Of a DNA stretch of 64,000 nt, positions 36,565-49,869 are shown one piece after another. Every line of letters begins with the position of its first letter. Position 1 is the first letter of the stretch. This DNA is from Bettongia penicillata ogilbyi (lineage: Eukaryota; Chordata; Mammalia; Diprotodontia; Potoroidae). Below the pieces are notes generated by a model that did not search any database, was not told the DNA's origin, and saw nothing but the letters and a program-made list of their open reading frames with translations. The translations under genes were made by a program, and so were the position numbers. The stretch is from NCBI GenBank assembly GCA_023548195.1, contig JAJHZJ010000808.1:6998389-7062388 (forward strand). Reading direction: 5' to 3'.

Positions 36565-38725
36565 TAAATATAGTCTAAGATCTCTGATCTTAATAAGATA
36601 GAACTATATTTTTCCTAAAACTCCCAGTTCATTTGCATGTGAAGTTTCATTTCTACAAATCTTCCTTTCCCATTTTGAATGTAAATAAAGTATTATTTCA
36701 ACCAAATGTATGCTATTATCTCATCCTATATAAGAGGATGTCCTAAATGTCTTAGAGTTCAGTTTTAAGCTATTAACACTTAAAATTGCACTAAGACTTT
36801 TGGAACAAACTATATTTTCATTTTGTTGATTTTTTTTCCTATCCTTTCAAAAGTATAGTCATAATTTCAGCAATAATTCCTTACAGAGATGAAATTATGG
36901 CTTCGTAGTTTAGCATTTGACGTATACTTCCAAATAACTAAAATGATGAAACGTTGCCACTCAGTCATAATACACATGAAAATCCAGGATTTCAAAGATG
37001 AAAAATCTATATGTATTTATCTTCTAAGACATTTTCTCTTTCAGTTAAAATATTAAATAAGTTAAACTCAGCTTGTATTTAGGTATTTGGATTGCCTTCT
37101 TTTCAGCCTTCTCTGTTTGTATTTCATGGTGCTTTGATGATTTTTCACTAAGTGGATTCTCAGTAGAGCATTAGCAGGAAACTCCCCCTCCCCCACAAAA
37201 AAAATCACCTAAAAGCAATTACTTTATGCTTATCCATGAGATGGGGAGAAAACAAAGACAAAAAATAAAAAAAAAAACAAAAACAATCCTTTCCACTGAT
37301 GAGAAAAGGGACGTCAAAGTACATCAGTGTGGAAAAATGAGTATGAATAGGTGTTATAACTTTGTTTCTGAATTTCATGTGTATTGTTTACTATTGAGAA
37401 TAATTTATTTGCCTTACATTTACGTCATGAATTGTAGTAATGGACTCTACTCATTCAGATTAGCCTTTCCTTTCTCCTTCATCTGAGGAAATAGTCACAA
37501 GATTACTATTTTCAAATATTTGACAACTATACCAAGGGTTTGCTGGAACAAGCTGGAACTGGCTGAAAAGAGCCAACTTTCTCAATTTTCTGTGGAAAAT
37601 GGAACATACTACAAATCAGGGCTTGATTTACGGTTTTGCTTCTTGCATAGTGATTTTTAACAAAGCCTTAATAAAGTGGTGGAGAAAATCATGATTATGC
37701 AGATTAAACTTAAAAGTATACCCTTTATTTTGGAGAGCCACTTGTCAAATATTTACCAACTTCCCACCGGTGGGAGCACAGGAGAGATCATACAATTGTT
37801 CTGCTTTGACCAGAGGGCAAGACTGACATCATATTTAACAAGTTCGAGAGATACAGTTTCTAGGTCATTAATCATTTTATTAATAATGCTAGCATCTTCT
37901 TGATGAAAGAAAGGTCAGTGGCACTTCCAAATGCCCAGGTACCCTCATGGCAGTGGGCTCACAGTTTATGTGCCCTTGGAAGAGTAGGTGTTCCTGAGGG
38001 TGGCGATTAACTCTGATTGGTTAATAATTAAGGAGAGAATGACTGTTACATTGAGAAGTGGTCTCACTCCAATAAGGAGTTGAGAGAGTGACATCTTGTC
38101 CCTCATGGACAAAGAGACTATCTCCATACTCACATGACGCTTAGCCTTGGACAATCTAGACAAAGATTCTACTTCCACCCAGACTTGCTTGAGTGGAACA
38201 CAGTGGACAGGAATTCACCTTAGAGATTCCTTATTAGGCTGGGTGGAGTCTGACCATGATTGAGGAGAAAGTTCACTTTTCAGAGACTGAGCTTTTGAAA
38301 TGAAGACTTTAGAAACAGGAAGAATTCTCAATCTCTCCAAATCATTGATTATTAATAATCATTTCTCTCAGAAAGAATAAAAGTTGCAAGGGGACAAATT
38401 TCAACTTGGTATAATAGAGAATTTCCTAATTGCTAGAACTCTACAAAAATGTCAAGGGGTGCCTCAATAGTTAGCAGATTTCTCCTAATTTAGAGGTCTT
38501 TAAGTGAAGTCTAGAGGACAAACTATCAGAACTGTTGTATGGAAAAGCTATTCCTTTTCTAGTGTGATTTAACACTAGATAATCTCTGAAATCCCTTCTG
38601 ATTGAGACATTCTGTAATTCTGTGGATCTCTGCTTTATTTTAGTTATGTTCCTTTTAGAAAAGTTAATTTGTTTTGATCTTTATTAAAAATATGCTTCTT
38701 TCTAAAAATGTCTCTTATTGTTAAG
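36565..38725. other. no recognised repeat
   Basis: AT-rich. The part from about 37,930 to 38,280 is less AT-rich and might be an old LTR-like or DNA element, but I see no termini. No supportable gene. Confidence 0.4.
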
Positions 38726-38726
38726 G

Positions 38727-38930
38727 TATGTAATGTAGCAGAAAAAGGCAAACCTTGAATACAAGAATACCTGGGTTCGTATCCTATTTCTGATACGTAC
38801 TCCATCTAATACATTGTTGTGTGATCCTAGGTAAGACAGTAGACCTCATTGTGCCTCAGATAGCTTTCTGAGAACATTGGTTATTTCTCTATAATGGAAG
38901 AATTTCCATGTCCTGATAATATTATAACTC
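38727..38930 (+). repeat. MIR-type SINE fragment
   Basis: 'gaatacctgggttcgtatcc' at box B and 'gtgatcctaggtaagacagt' in the forward MIR order. Confidence 0.6.
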
Positions 38931-39084
38931 TAAGAAAAAACAAACAAACATGAACTCATGTAATTCTTCCTATATTCCATCATGTTCACTCTAACCTCTA
39001 CTGTGAGCCACCAAATATTCACATTTGGTCTGGTATTAGGATATGGTGAGCATGAGGTCACTACAATGTACCATAAAATCACAG

Positions 39085-39320
39085 AAGAAGAGGTGGAAAG
39101 ATGTCATCAAAGAATTGGGTTATACAAAGAGAAGTTGCATTAGCCATATGGTGAGGGCCAAGGATAACATGATAGGTGGTCAGGCAGTATACTCTACTAG
39201 TACCTAAGCAATGGGAAGAACTTAAGTAAAAGGAAGAAGGTACACTTCTGGTGAGCTTATCAGAAGGCATCATCAAGAACCACACAGGATGGACAGGAAT
39301 GGGTAAGGTGCAATCAACAT
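39085..39320 (+). pseudogene. possible RTE LINE ORF C-terminal remnant
   Basis: One forward frame gives 'KRSCISHMVRAKDNMIGGQA' and then a basic 'VKGRR' segment followed by an R/H/D-rich tail. This resembles the 'GHxxRxxDNRW...RGRPxxRW' end of RTE/CR1-clade LINE polymerases, with the key tryptophans lost and stops present. It could be chance similarity. Confidence 0.35.
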
Positions 39321-39324
39321 AGTT

Positions 39325-40180
39325 AGAACATTGAAAATGGATCACAGATCCATTTGGGTATTTGAGAACTGTGAATTTGAATAGTGTTGAGTTCTTGATG
39401 TATTTGTAATTTTCATATTCCCTATGGTTGGTCCACAATCTTTAGTCTATCTAAGACCATAGCATCTGAACAGATCAAAGACAATATACGATCTGGATTA
39501 CTGAACTTCTCAATATCTTCTAACTAATACTATATTCTTAGCCCCTTAACTTGTTGAGAATCTTTGCATCAGTGAAACTTAGAATAGCTTCATCTTATGA
39601 CTCTGTAGTATTTAATTTACATGGCCTCAAAGACTGCTTCAAATGAATTCTTCAATATGAATTCTCTTTGGAGATCTAATTCCTTAAGCACCTCCAAAAT
39701 ATGTCCTTGCCTCAGTTCTGAATACATGGTACTTCTATGATGAGTTCAGTCTAATACTGTAGAAATAGTTGTCTAATGCCACAAATGCCCTTTGGTGGAT
39801 TCAGTCCTTATTCTTTTGAAAAGGAACAGGCTTTATGGAATTCGTATGCTTGTCTGTGGCTCAACCTCTGGTTCTAAATATGGCAGATAGAGGGAGTCTG
39901 CATGATTCACCATTCATCTAGATAAATCAGAAGTTAATAACTGACAAAATCATGAAATCAAACATTTTTGTGAATGTTTGAAAATTAGGATCAGAGTATA
40001 GCATTATAAAACTTATCACTACTTGTAAGATCAAGTTTTTGTGTTTTTTTTTTGCTTCATTCTATAGCTATGCTTTAATCCATGCAGTAAATTCCCAGCA
40101 TGGAAGCAAAGTTAACTGATGTAGCTTATCAGTTCATCCATAAATTGTAGTTTCAAAGAGTTTTCTAGTACACTAAAAAA
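39325..40180. other. no recognised feature
   Basis: Unnamed sequence. Confidence 0.5.
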
Positions 40181-40184
40181 TTCA

Positions 40185-40290
40185 ACTGAGTCACCTGGGG
40201 TCAGAAAGACAGTATGTATCAGAAGTAGGACTTGTACTTGGGTTTTTTCTGACTCCAATCCACGTATCTATTACTCCATGTTTCCTCCTT
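40185..40290 (-). repeat. MIR-type SINE fragment
   Basis: 'actgagtcacctggggtcag' through 'tgactccaatccacgtatct' in reverse order. Confidence 0.55.
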
Positions 40291-40533
40291 ACAGAATCAG
40301 TTTAAAGGATTATAAACTTGTAATTAGGTTATTTCTATTTCTAGACTCACCATGTGCTTTGATCAATGAACTGAGTTATCCGTCAGCATACTCAGTTTTT
40401 CAAACTTATACACTAAAAATGATAGGAATGTAGTCACATAATTCTTTTTTTTATTATGAACTTCAACATTAACAAAGTTGAATCTTTCCATACATATATG
40501 AAAAAGGGGAATGTAAATTCTGTTATTATGGCT

Positions 40534-40537
<4 letters not shown>

Positions 40538-40581
<44 letters not shown>
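40538..40581. repeat. (TA)n microsatellite
   Basis: About 22 perfect TA units. Confidence 0.95.
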
Positions 40582-40584
<3 letters not shown>

Positions 40585-40689
40585 TGTAGATATACATGTA
40601 TTACATTCAACCCATTAGTATCAATGCTGTGCTACTTGTCTGTGTTCCTTGTCCCCTACTAAATTTCCATTTACTCTTCCATGTGTTTT

Positions 40690-41290
40690 TTTTTAAATAA
40701 ATATTTATTGATGCTTTTTTTACATCACACAAATTTCCCCCAGTATTCTTTTCCTTTCCTTCCACTCCCAGAGAATAATTGCACATGATAAATGCATTTT
40801 TAAAGCCAAAAAGACAAAAAACACAGCATAACATCAATATATTGAAAAAAGTCTAAAAATATATACAGTGTACACCACTCGGGGATTTCCCATCTCTGCA
40901 AAGTGGTGGGGTGGGAATGTTTTTTCACAGTTCTTCTTTCAAGCCATACTTGGTGTTTATAATTTTGCAACATTGACCTTTTATTTTTATTACTTTTGTT
41001 TTCATTGTTAAAATAATCTTCTATACATTTTAAAAAGTTCATTAAAACTTTTGATTTCTCCATATTATTGCTATTATTGCTACTCATTGATTGCCTTTCC
41101 CCCAAAACTCTCCCTGCATAATATGGTATGCATTCTCACACATAGAACATCCTACTTTGCAAGCAGATTCTAGTAAAACTAAGGTTGGTTGTGTCTGGAA
41201 ACTATTTTGTTCCATGAGATTCTGCTCCTCTAGTGTGTCACTCCTCCACCAAAATGTGGGAAACATGCTTTTTTCACTACTACTTTGAAA
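40690..41290 (-). repeat. unassigned marsupial-type repeat
   Basis: Begins with 'aaataaatatttattgatgc' and 'acatcacacaaatttccccc', and continues with 'tataattttgcaacattga'. I recognise this order as a dispersed marsupial repeat, probably the 3' part of a LINE in reverse, but cannot name it. No intact ORF. Confidence 0.4.
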
Positions 41291-41294
41291 TTCT

Positions 41295-42435
41295 TAAGAT
41301 TTTCAAATTATATTATTATAGTCTTTGTTATAAATTACTTTTCTATTTCTGCTTGGTTTATTCTGCATAAGTTACTTTCTTCTCTTGGTTTTACCTCTTG
41401 AGTGTCTTTTAACCTGTGTTATTTTTTGTAGTTTTCCTCTGTTTCTTCATATTTACAACATGAATTCTCCAGTTGGAACTTTGTGCCAAGACCAGACTCT
41501 TCTCCATCCAGGACTCTTGGATGGATTGAGCAGGCTTACTGGATCCTTCCCCCATCTTCAGTGTATATGCCCTGCTGCAGTTCTGGATGAGGTAGCTGGG
41601 ACTATGGCCAGCACTTTAGTTATGACCTCTGGTTTCTACTTCCATCTCCTAGTAACCCAAAGCAAATGTTAGCCTGAGCCTTGTCACAATCTCCTCCTTG
41701 AATAATCCAGAGATGAGATTTGATTCTTCCTGGTATGACCCTGATAAACTCCAATCAAATGTCTTATATCATGCCAGTCTCAGGCCTCCTGGAAGGCCCT
41801 TTGACATATAGTCTGCCAGGGTATTTCACTGCCTTTGTCTTTTGCTGGCTTCTTAGACCTCTTAGAGTATCCTGGGTCCTGTCCATCTAAATAGGAATGA
41901 TGCAGTATCTTGTTACTGCTCTAACAAGCCATGCCCAAGATCCCACTGACTCCAGGCTTGTTCTGGTTTCTGGCTCCTTAGCAGGTCCCTTATCTGACAC
42001 ATTGCAGGCTTCTGGTCATCCTGTACCATCCTCCACCAGCTGGAAGAATGCCTTGCTTGTCCTCTATGATCTTTATGACCATTGTTTCTTCTGGTGCCTT
42101 TTTAGATCCTTTGCTGGGGTTAATAGGGGAGAGCTGGTCTTCTCTAAGACCCTTCATCTCCCAATGTTAACTGGAAATCTATTAATTTTCTTATTACCTC
42201 TGCTCTTCTGACTTACTAAACAGTTCAATTTTACTGCTTCCACAACCATTTTAGAATACATTTATGGTCTCTTACTTAGATAAAACTTCTGTGCTAATCT
42301 TATATGAGAATTCTTATAGATGCTCAGCATGTGATTTTAATGGGGAGAAAACCCTGTGAAATAGATGAACTTTGCTTCTGATGATCTGTGCCTTTCCTTT
42401 GATGATCTGTGCTGCTCTCTTTCAGCATGACCTCA
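41295..42435. other. unassigned, GC-richer segment
   Basis: From about 41,450 to 42,210 the sequence is C/T-rich and less AT-rich than its surroundings. Two open frames (95 and 104 aa, plus strand) have leucine-rich low-information composition and no domain I recognise. It could be an old LTR or unique DNA. Confidence 0.4.
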
Positions 42436-42439
42436 TTAG

Positions 42440-43245
42440 AAAAAACTCTACAGAATTCATTATCTGTCTCCCTCCTCCCCTACCTCTCTGTAAGCCCTCA
42501 CCTCTTCCTGGTTTATTTATTTGTGCCAAGGATGCAACCATCTTTCTAGCCTTGCATGTTTGCAAACTATCATCTTCTCTGCTCTCCTCACCCTCTTCCA
42601 GCATATCCAATCCATTACCGACCCTTGAGAATTCGACTTCCATAAAATCTTGAACATCCGTCTCCTATGCTACATCACTACACTCCTCTTCCCTCTCCTC
42701 TTTTCTTTCTTTCTGGAGGGGGGAAGGCAAGGCAGTTGGGGTTAAGTGACTTGCCCAAGATCACACAGCTAGTAAGTGTCAAGTGTCTGAGGCTCAGGTC
42801 CTCCTGACTTCAGAGCCAGAGCTCTATTCACTCTGTCACTGAGCTGCCCCTAGACTCTCCATTTGCTAATTCATTTTTTACATAGCTCCCAGATTGATAT
42901 TTCTAAAGCAAACTGGCTGGCCTGCAGCTATTTTCTTATGCAACATTCCTTCTCAACTCCTTGCCTTTGAACAAACTAATTCCCATGCTCAGAATGCAAT
43001 ACACTCTTTCCCTACCCCCTCTTCATATATTCCTTCAAGTTCTGCTTCTTAATGGAAGACTGTTCTGATCTCTCAAGCTGCTAGTGCCCTCATTTTGAAA
43101 ATTTTTAATATGCTTTTAAAGTTTGTATTCCTTATGAGTTTTTGTATTCATATTGCTTCTGCTCCAAACAACATAAACTTCTTGAGAGCTACCAACTGGC
43201 ACATTGCCTGGTATCTACTATGTACTTAATAAATGCTACTGAAAA
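42440..43245 (+). repeat. L2 LINE end, split by a SINE
   Basis: L2 ORF-end motifs before the break ('catatccaatccattaccga', 'acatccgtctcctatgctac') resume after it: 'gatatttctaaagcaaactg', 'gcctttgaacaaactaattc', 'cacattgcctggtatctact' and 'acttaataaatgct'. The SINE at 42,715-42,855 separates the halves. Confidence 0.7.
42715..42855 (-). mobile_element. tRNA-type SINE nested in L2
   Basis: Well preserved: 'gggttaagtgacttgcccaa', 'gatcacacagctagtaagtg', 'caggtcctcctgacttc' and the reverse head 'gagctgcccc'. Better conserved than the L2 it interrupts, so younger. Confidence 0.85.
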
Positions 43246-43504
43246 ATATCAAACAATTTGTTGAAGGTCTATTTAATATTTGTAATAAAATTCCTCAAAA
43301 TGCAAGGAGTTTGGTAAATATATGCCATTTAAGTGAAAGGGAATATTTCATCTTGTTGCAAAAGCTATATTGCCTATAATTGATTCCATAACAAGGTTAT
43401 GGCAGGCCCAAAGAGTTGCCCTTAATTACTGCCTCCCTTTCTTCAGGTCCTTTGAATTTTTATCCCTTGGAGGAACAGTTAATACTAATATTAATAAGAG
43501 TATT

Positions 43505-43800
43505 GGTAAACATAATAACAATATTTAGCATTTACATAGCACTAACAGTAACAATATCTAGCATTTATATAGTACTTTAAGGCTTTCATAACTCTTTACA
43601 TATATCATTTGATGCTCAACATGGCTTAGGAAGGTACTATTATCCTCAATTTAAAGATGAGGAAATTGAGCCTGAGAGACATTAACTTGCTCGGGGGTCA
43701 TGCTAGTATTAGAAAGTGTATTCAGACATGGATACTATAGCAAGATCCTCCTGCAGAATTCAAACTCAGATTTTCCCAACTCTAAGTTCGCAACCGTTGA
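43505..43800 (-). repeat. MIR-type SINE
   Basis: 'agcatttatatagtacttta', 'ggaaggtactattatcctca', 'gatgaggaaattgagcctga' and 'caaactcagattttccca'. Confidence 0.75.
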
Positions 43801-43809
43801 TTCCTTCAC

Positions 43810-45015
43810 CTAGTTACTAATTGCCTTTTCTTTCCTCTCTTTTGAATGCTTTTAAGGAACTACTAGGACCTGTTTCCTGGCGTATAGGTACATCCATACT
43901 CTTTCCCATACTGTATGTGAACTTGAAGAATTGGAAGTAGGAATCAGAACAGGGATTATAATGTGTTTTCCCCCTTGTTTATATTGTAAACTGGTATTTT
44001 CTGCATTTTAAATCCTGTTATGTGCTTCGTGCAGCCCTGAATTTTGCATCTTGTTCATCTGGTGAGGATAGTTTGCATCTCTCATTGGCTAAATTGAGCT
44101 TGATTCAGATGATATACATATTTTAATGAGTTCTATAATTAAAGATGTTTTAATTGGGTTATTTGTGTGTCAGAGGCTGGTATCTTTTGCTGAAATTACC
44201 ACCCTAGGGAAAGGTACTCAGGAAGGGTGCTTCAGCATGAAGTAAACAGCAGAAACTAGCAGGGACTTTTTTTCATCACCAGAGTTTTCTCAGGTAATGA
44301 TTGCTTTTCCCTTGATAAGACTGTAATCCCAGAAAGATGGGAATAATGGACTTTGTAGATGTCATTCCTCCAAACAGAAACACACGTGGTATGGACTGAA
44401 TATTCTTCAACATATTCTGCATTATAGGTGAATTCTTCCCTCCTAGTTTTTGCAGTGCCAAATGGACATGATCTGTTTTGGTGGATGTTTGAATACTGGG
44501 ACAGATCACCTAAAAATGTCCATTTCAGTTCCAGGAATGAGATTGCCTGTCTTCAGTTTTTTGGTAAATGCTGGTTCTCATGTCTATATTGAATTCTTTC
44601 CCAATTCTACTTCTTAAATTCTTAGCTTCCTTAAAAGTTCAACTCCAGGGCTACCTCTTATGGAAATCATGATTCTACCAATTGTAAATGCCTTATTTTA
44701 CTCCTGGAAATTACTTTTAAAAAATATATATTTTTTGAATTTTGTATATATATTTGAATATTGTATATATATTTTGAATATATATTTTGAATTTTCCTAC
44801 GTATGTGTTGTTTTGCTTTCCTTCTCCCTCCACTAGAATACAAGGTGCTTGAAGTCCGGTGCTTTAAATTTGGTTTTGTACCCCCAGCCAAGCGTATAAT
44901 CAATATTTGTTGTAGTTAAGGTATTTGGTATCATTAAACATACTGGTCAGATTCAAAAACCTTAATACAGTGTGATCTTGTCCTACTTGATTCTGGGTGT
45001 ACTGCTCACAATATG
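43810..45015. other. no recognised gene; AT tract inside
   Basis: Unnamed, with a (TATATTTTGAA)-like local repeat at 44,720-44,795. Confidence 0.5.
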
Positions 45016-45017
45016 TT

Positions 45018-45320
45018 TTGTGTTGTTTGTCCTTCGTTTTTGAAGAGGACCATCACATTAGGACCATGCTGACATGACTTGCAATTGACTTTGATTTGAG
45101 TGAGGGAGGGCTGTGCAAAGTCACCAGCCCCACTTTCTCTTCCAGGGCCATCTGGGTCCAGTGGCCTGGTAATGGTCAGGAAGACTGGAGAAGACCCAGG
45201 ATGCAGTGGGACACCATGTCTTTAAGCTAAGGTCTTTTCAAGTTCTCACGTTCAGTGAGGCAATTCCCATTCAGTGAATAGGACTCTTTAAGAAGTGACT
45301 CAAGGGATGCCCCCTTTAAT
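45018..45320 (-). mobile_element. RTE LINE 3' end
   Basis: 'gtccttcgtttttgaagagg', 'tttgatttgagtgagggagg', 'ccatctgggtccagtggcct' and then 'gctaaggtcttttcaagttc'. The first about 180 bases are the reverse complement of the SINE tail at 850-1035. The part beyond about 45,200 is LINE body absent from the SINE. Confidence 0.7.
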
Positions 45321-45421
45321 TAAAAAAAACAAAACAAAACAAACAAACTAGGAGAGAAAGACCCTCAGGGTTGCTGGCCAAAAGAGTCTATTTGCTTGCA
45401 TTAAGAGGTGTATATATGTAG

Positions 45422-45522
<101 letters not shown>

Positions 45523-45604
45523 ACATATATATATAGCTATATCTATATCATCTATATATATCAGCTATATATATATAATAGCTATATCTATATCATCTAA
45601 GTGT

Positions 45605-46580
45605 GTCTATATATCTAACAACTAAACAGGCTTCCGTCTATAGATCATAGTTTGGGCATATGGCTTTTGCGTTTACTTTGTGTCTTCTAGCTTGGAAAGT
45701 TAGATCAATCTCTTTTGTTTTACATAGATTTCATGAAGGAAGCCTTACAATATCCCAAGGTTTAAGAAAAAGACAATATTGTCACCAAACAGATGAATTT
45801 GGAGAACTTTGATATCAAAGATAACTCTTCATCTTTTGAACCTCTGCCTTGGAGAAATTCTATGAGAAAAGAGCTTATGTAACTGCATACTTATCTATTT
45901 CTAGCTCCTCCCTAGAAAGGGACTTGGATAATACCTTGGTGCCACTGGGTAAGTAAGAGTCTATGATGTTATAGATAGCACCTTTGGTGGCTGGGGAATT
46001 TGAGTATACACCTGTGTTTACAATGGGGGAAGGTGAGTGAGAATGAGAATGGTGGTTGAGAAGTTCTTGAATAAATACTGGTCAGGTATTTAGTATAAAA
46101 GAATCAAAAATAGAAACAGGAAGGAGCTTCAAGTCATGATAGAGACAAATTAGAGTGTTGAGGACAAATTAGAGATTCTGAAAGAGAATCAGAGTTAAAA
46201 CTTAGAATCACATTGAGATTTTTATTTTATTCTCTACAATTATCATCAAATTGTGTTAGACTATAGCCTCCTTGTTAATGATCTTATAGAGATGACAAAG
46301 CATGGGTTGCCAAAATTTTCTTGAACTGTTTTTCTTTTGGTAGAATCCTTTTTGGCACCATCTTTTTGTCTTAAAAATTAATATTTGAGTCCTTTGAAAG
46401 TTGCTTTTAGATAAAAATGGATTGTATATATTTGATCAATTCTAGCTTTTAATAACCTCATTTTGCATGTCATTGTCCTTTTTCTCACATTTTGTCTGAT
46501 ATCTAATGGGAAGGGAGCAGGATGCAAGAACAATAAGATAGTATCACCTGCTTGTCCTAAAACTTTACCTAGCTAGAACT
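45605..46580. other. no recognised feature
   Basis: Unnamed sequence. Confidence 0.5.
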
Positions 46581-46584
46581 AACC

Positions 46585-46735
46585 TTAAAGGTAGTCTAGT
46601 TATACCCTTTTATTGTACTAAGGTTCATAGAAAGGAGATGACTTGCCTTCAGTCATACAGCTAGCAAGTGGTGTAACCCAGATTTGAACCCAGATTTTCT
46701 GACTCTACATTCACTGTACAAATACTCCATATGTT
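46585..46735 (-). repeat. MIR-type SINE
   Basis: 'gatgacttgccttcagtcat', 'acagctagcaagtggtg' and 'gatttgaacccagattttct'. Confidence 0.75.
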
Positions 46736-46739
46736 CAGC

Positions 46740-48225
46740 ATATGAACACTTTAGTCTACCACCAAGGCAATGTAGGGTGAGTGCTCATTCCAACACACTT
46801 CCACAATCATAATATAAAGTGCACATAATATAAACAGGACTTTGATCTAGTACTTTTGGAGGGAGAAAAGAGAGTTGATATTGAAGACTCAAAGCAAAGA
46901 AAGTGAATAGAACCAGAGTGAAAAGATTTCTACCCTCCAAAACTTCCAATCCCAAATCCTTATTGAAGCATTCATATATTTAAATATTACAATGTGTATT
47001 TTTTTTGAAACACTGATTTCAACTTTTTAGCAGAGGGAAAAATTTTGAATGGCTCTGCTTGGAATGGAGAGATTTATCAAAAGAAGTAGACATTAGCTGA
47101 GCTTCCTTGAATATGTCATTTTAGATTTGGAGCATCCATACAATTTGCAGTCTTATTAAATTCAAAAAGGTAAGCAAAATTATTGTTAGGTGTTTGAATG
47201 TTAATTATAGCTGCATGTTTTCAGATATCAAATTTATGATATGATAGTGTTGTATTTGCATATTCCATATGGTCACATTATTGTATGTTGAAACCCTTTA
47301 CATAATCAGTTATGATACATGGATGCTTCTTCTTTTTGACTTCTGTGTATAACTTGTTGCTAATGAAAAAATGTATTACACTTTATGGTAAACTATGGTT
47401 TCCAGAAATTCATTTTGGCCAAAGGTGGGGGAGGGACATACTGTTTCAATTTGAAAAAAATATAAAAATGAGGATCATAAACCTGTGTTATATTTGAAAT
47501 ATGAAGGAGCCTAAAATTAATTCATATAATGTTTTAACATCTTTTTCTGCCTTTCTGTGTATAATCTCCTTAGTGATCCAAACACTTTTTGTAATAGGAG
47601 ACCAGGTTGATTTATTTTTCATGTTGGTTTGATAAAATGGTAGGGTTTTAAAATTTCATTTGATTGATGCTCATTCTCTTTGAGCAACATTAAAATGTTG
47701 ATGATATGCCTTCCTCTCTCCCCCATATTTGCATATCACCTTGATATACTTGGTTAACTGAAAACATTCTTCCTATAACACTCAACAAGCTGCCAGCGAA
47801 TTTCTGTACTGGAAACATTTTAAAGCAATAAAACATAAAACACATTATATGCTTCGTTGGAAGAACTTAGACATAGAAAATCAACCATTTTTTTTCTTAA
47901 GATAAATCTCCTTGGAAGCATTATTTTTTATTCACTTTGGATGATCTAATATGTATTACAAAATATTTTTACTACATCATTGAACGTGAAATAGCATAAT
48001 GATATTTTCATTTTATAAACAGGACTTTTCTTCTATTGGAAAATAAACAAAAATGTGTATCACTTATTCATATATACATATCTCTGATTTTAAAACCTGA
48101 AATTTCAGAGTTGGAAGGAACCTTAGATTTCATATTATGTAATCTTTATAAGAACAGTGAAACGCACTATATTAACTTCAACAAATAATTATTCAGCTTC
48201 TACTCAAAGGCTCCCAGTTATAAGA
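46740..48225. other. no recognised feature
   Basis: AT-rich sequence with no named repeat and no supportable ORF. Confidence 0.5.
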
Positions 48226-48227
48226 AA

Positions 48228-48350
48228 CAAGTCATTTACTTTTCTTATCTGTAAAATGGGGATACTAATAGTATCTATCTCACAGGGTTGTTGTGAGAAT
48301 TAAAATAATATATCTAAAAGATTTTACCAATGTTAAGGTATACTAGATAT
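48228..48350 (+). repeat. MIR 3' fragment
   Basis: 'cttatctgtaaaatggggat' and 'ctcacagggttgttgtgaga', the MIR core end. Confidence 0.75.
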
Positions 48351-48354
48351 TTAT

Positions 48355-49865
48355 TATTGCATTTGTGGTTGTTTTCACAAAGACATGGGTAATATCATTG
48401 AATTTTATAGAGCCCTGTCTGGTTATCAGTACTGTGATTATCATCGTGGTTAAGTCTGGTCGACTTTAGATTCTTTCTTCCAGAGAGATAAGGTCAGACA
48501 TGTTGGAAATACCTAGAATGATATGCACACTTAAGGAATTTATTTAAAATCTCCTGGGTTAATGTCTTTATCTTTTGATTGACATATTCAAAAAAGCCTA
48601 GGATCTACTTTTGCTAACTGGTACGTCTTTAGGATATGTGACAGTGACCATTCGGAATACCCCTGCAGTTCTGGTTAAGGGTTTTTTTGGAAGGACTTTT
48701 ATGTGTGTGGCTTCATCTCTCATTTATAGTACCAAAAAAAAATCCCACGTAGTGTGGCTGGTACATGTTTCCTTGCATCTTTTTCATATGAGTATACCAC
48801 TAAGGTTCATGGGCTCTCTCAGAATAAAATAACATGAGGCAAAATTTTCTGTTTCTTGAAATTCTGAACTGGAGTAGCAGAATTATTTGACCGGTTCCTA
48901 ACTATTGACTATTCAGAGTCAATCTTTATCTTGTTAATAAGAACAAGGTGGAAAATTAGAAAAGAATTTATTTATGAAATAGGATCTACAATGCTACTTT
49001 AATGACGTCAATCTCCTGACCCATGTGTAAATGAAGTAATCAGGGGAGCAGAAAGGGATCAGTAGAAAAGGGAGTTCAACATATCCCTGCAAAATGAATA
49101 GAGGAATTTCTTTTTCAGTTTCAATGCTTGTGCCTTTAAGTTGAAAGCACTGGAATGTCTGGTTTTGAAATGATCCTGTTAAATTATTGGGGAAGTGAGT
49201 GAGAATGGTGGTTTGATTCAAGCTCATTGAGGGAACATTTTCTCTTCAATTCATGCTTCATCAAGTTTTTGGAATTATCTTACTTAAAGGACAGGTTGGA
49301 AGTGTGTCGGTGAGGCATTTAAAGTCCTTCATTATTTGGATCTGTCTTACTTTTAGTCATTATATATTAGTTTCCCATATCTGTTATATTATGTTTCAGA
49401 AAAATTCCCTGTATAAGATATACCATCTCCCACCTCTTTGCCTTATTCAGCACTAGACTTGAGTTAAGAAAACCTGAGTTAAAATCCTGCCTCAGACACT
49501 TATTGGCTGGAATTGACTGTCCTCTCCCTTCTCACTTTTGCCTCGGAATTTCTGGTGTCTTTCAAATTTCTGATCATGTACTGCTTCCCCAATGGAAATA
49601 GGGATCTTACCTATTCTCCCCTCCTTTCCTGGCATTAGTATTTTTTCCCCAAACCGCTATAATTACCTGCATGTATTTTTTATTTGTATATTTGTGCTAT
49701 TTAAGCATAAAATACAGAAGGAAAAAGTTGAGATGAGTAAAATTTTAGAAAAGTTAGACTTGATAGTTCTCTGGAGAATATTGAATGGGAATAGAAAGGA
49801 ATTACTCAGCTATAACTAAAAAATGATCATATTTTAGGGCATAAGAATCTAACAAAAAAAGAAAA
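48355..49865. other. no recognised gene
   Basis: Unnamed, apart from a short MIR-like box-B piece at about 49,455-49,510 ('cctgcctcagacacttattg'). Confidence 0.45.
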
Positions 49866-49869
49866 GCAG

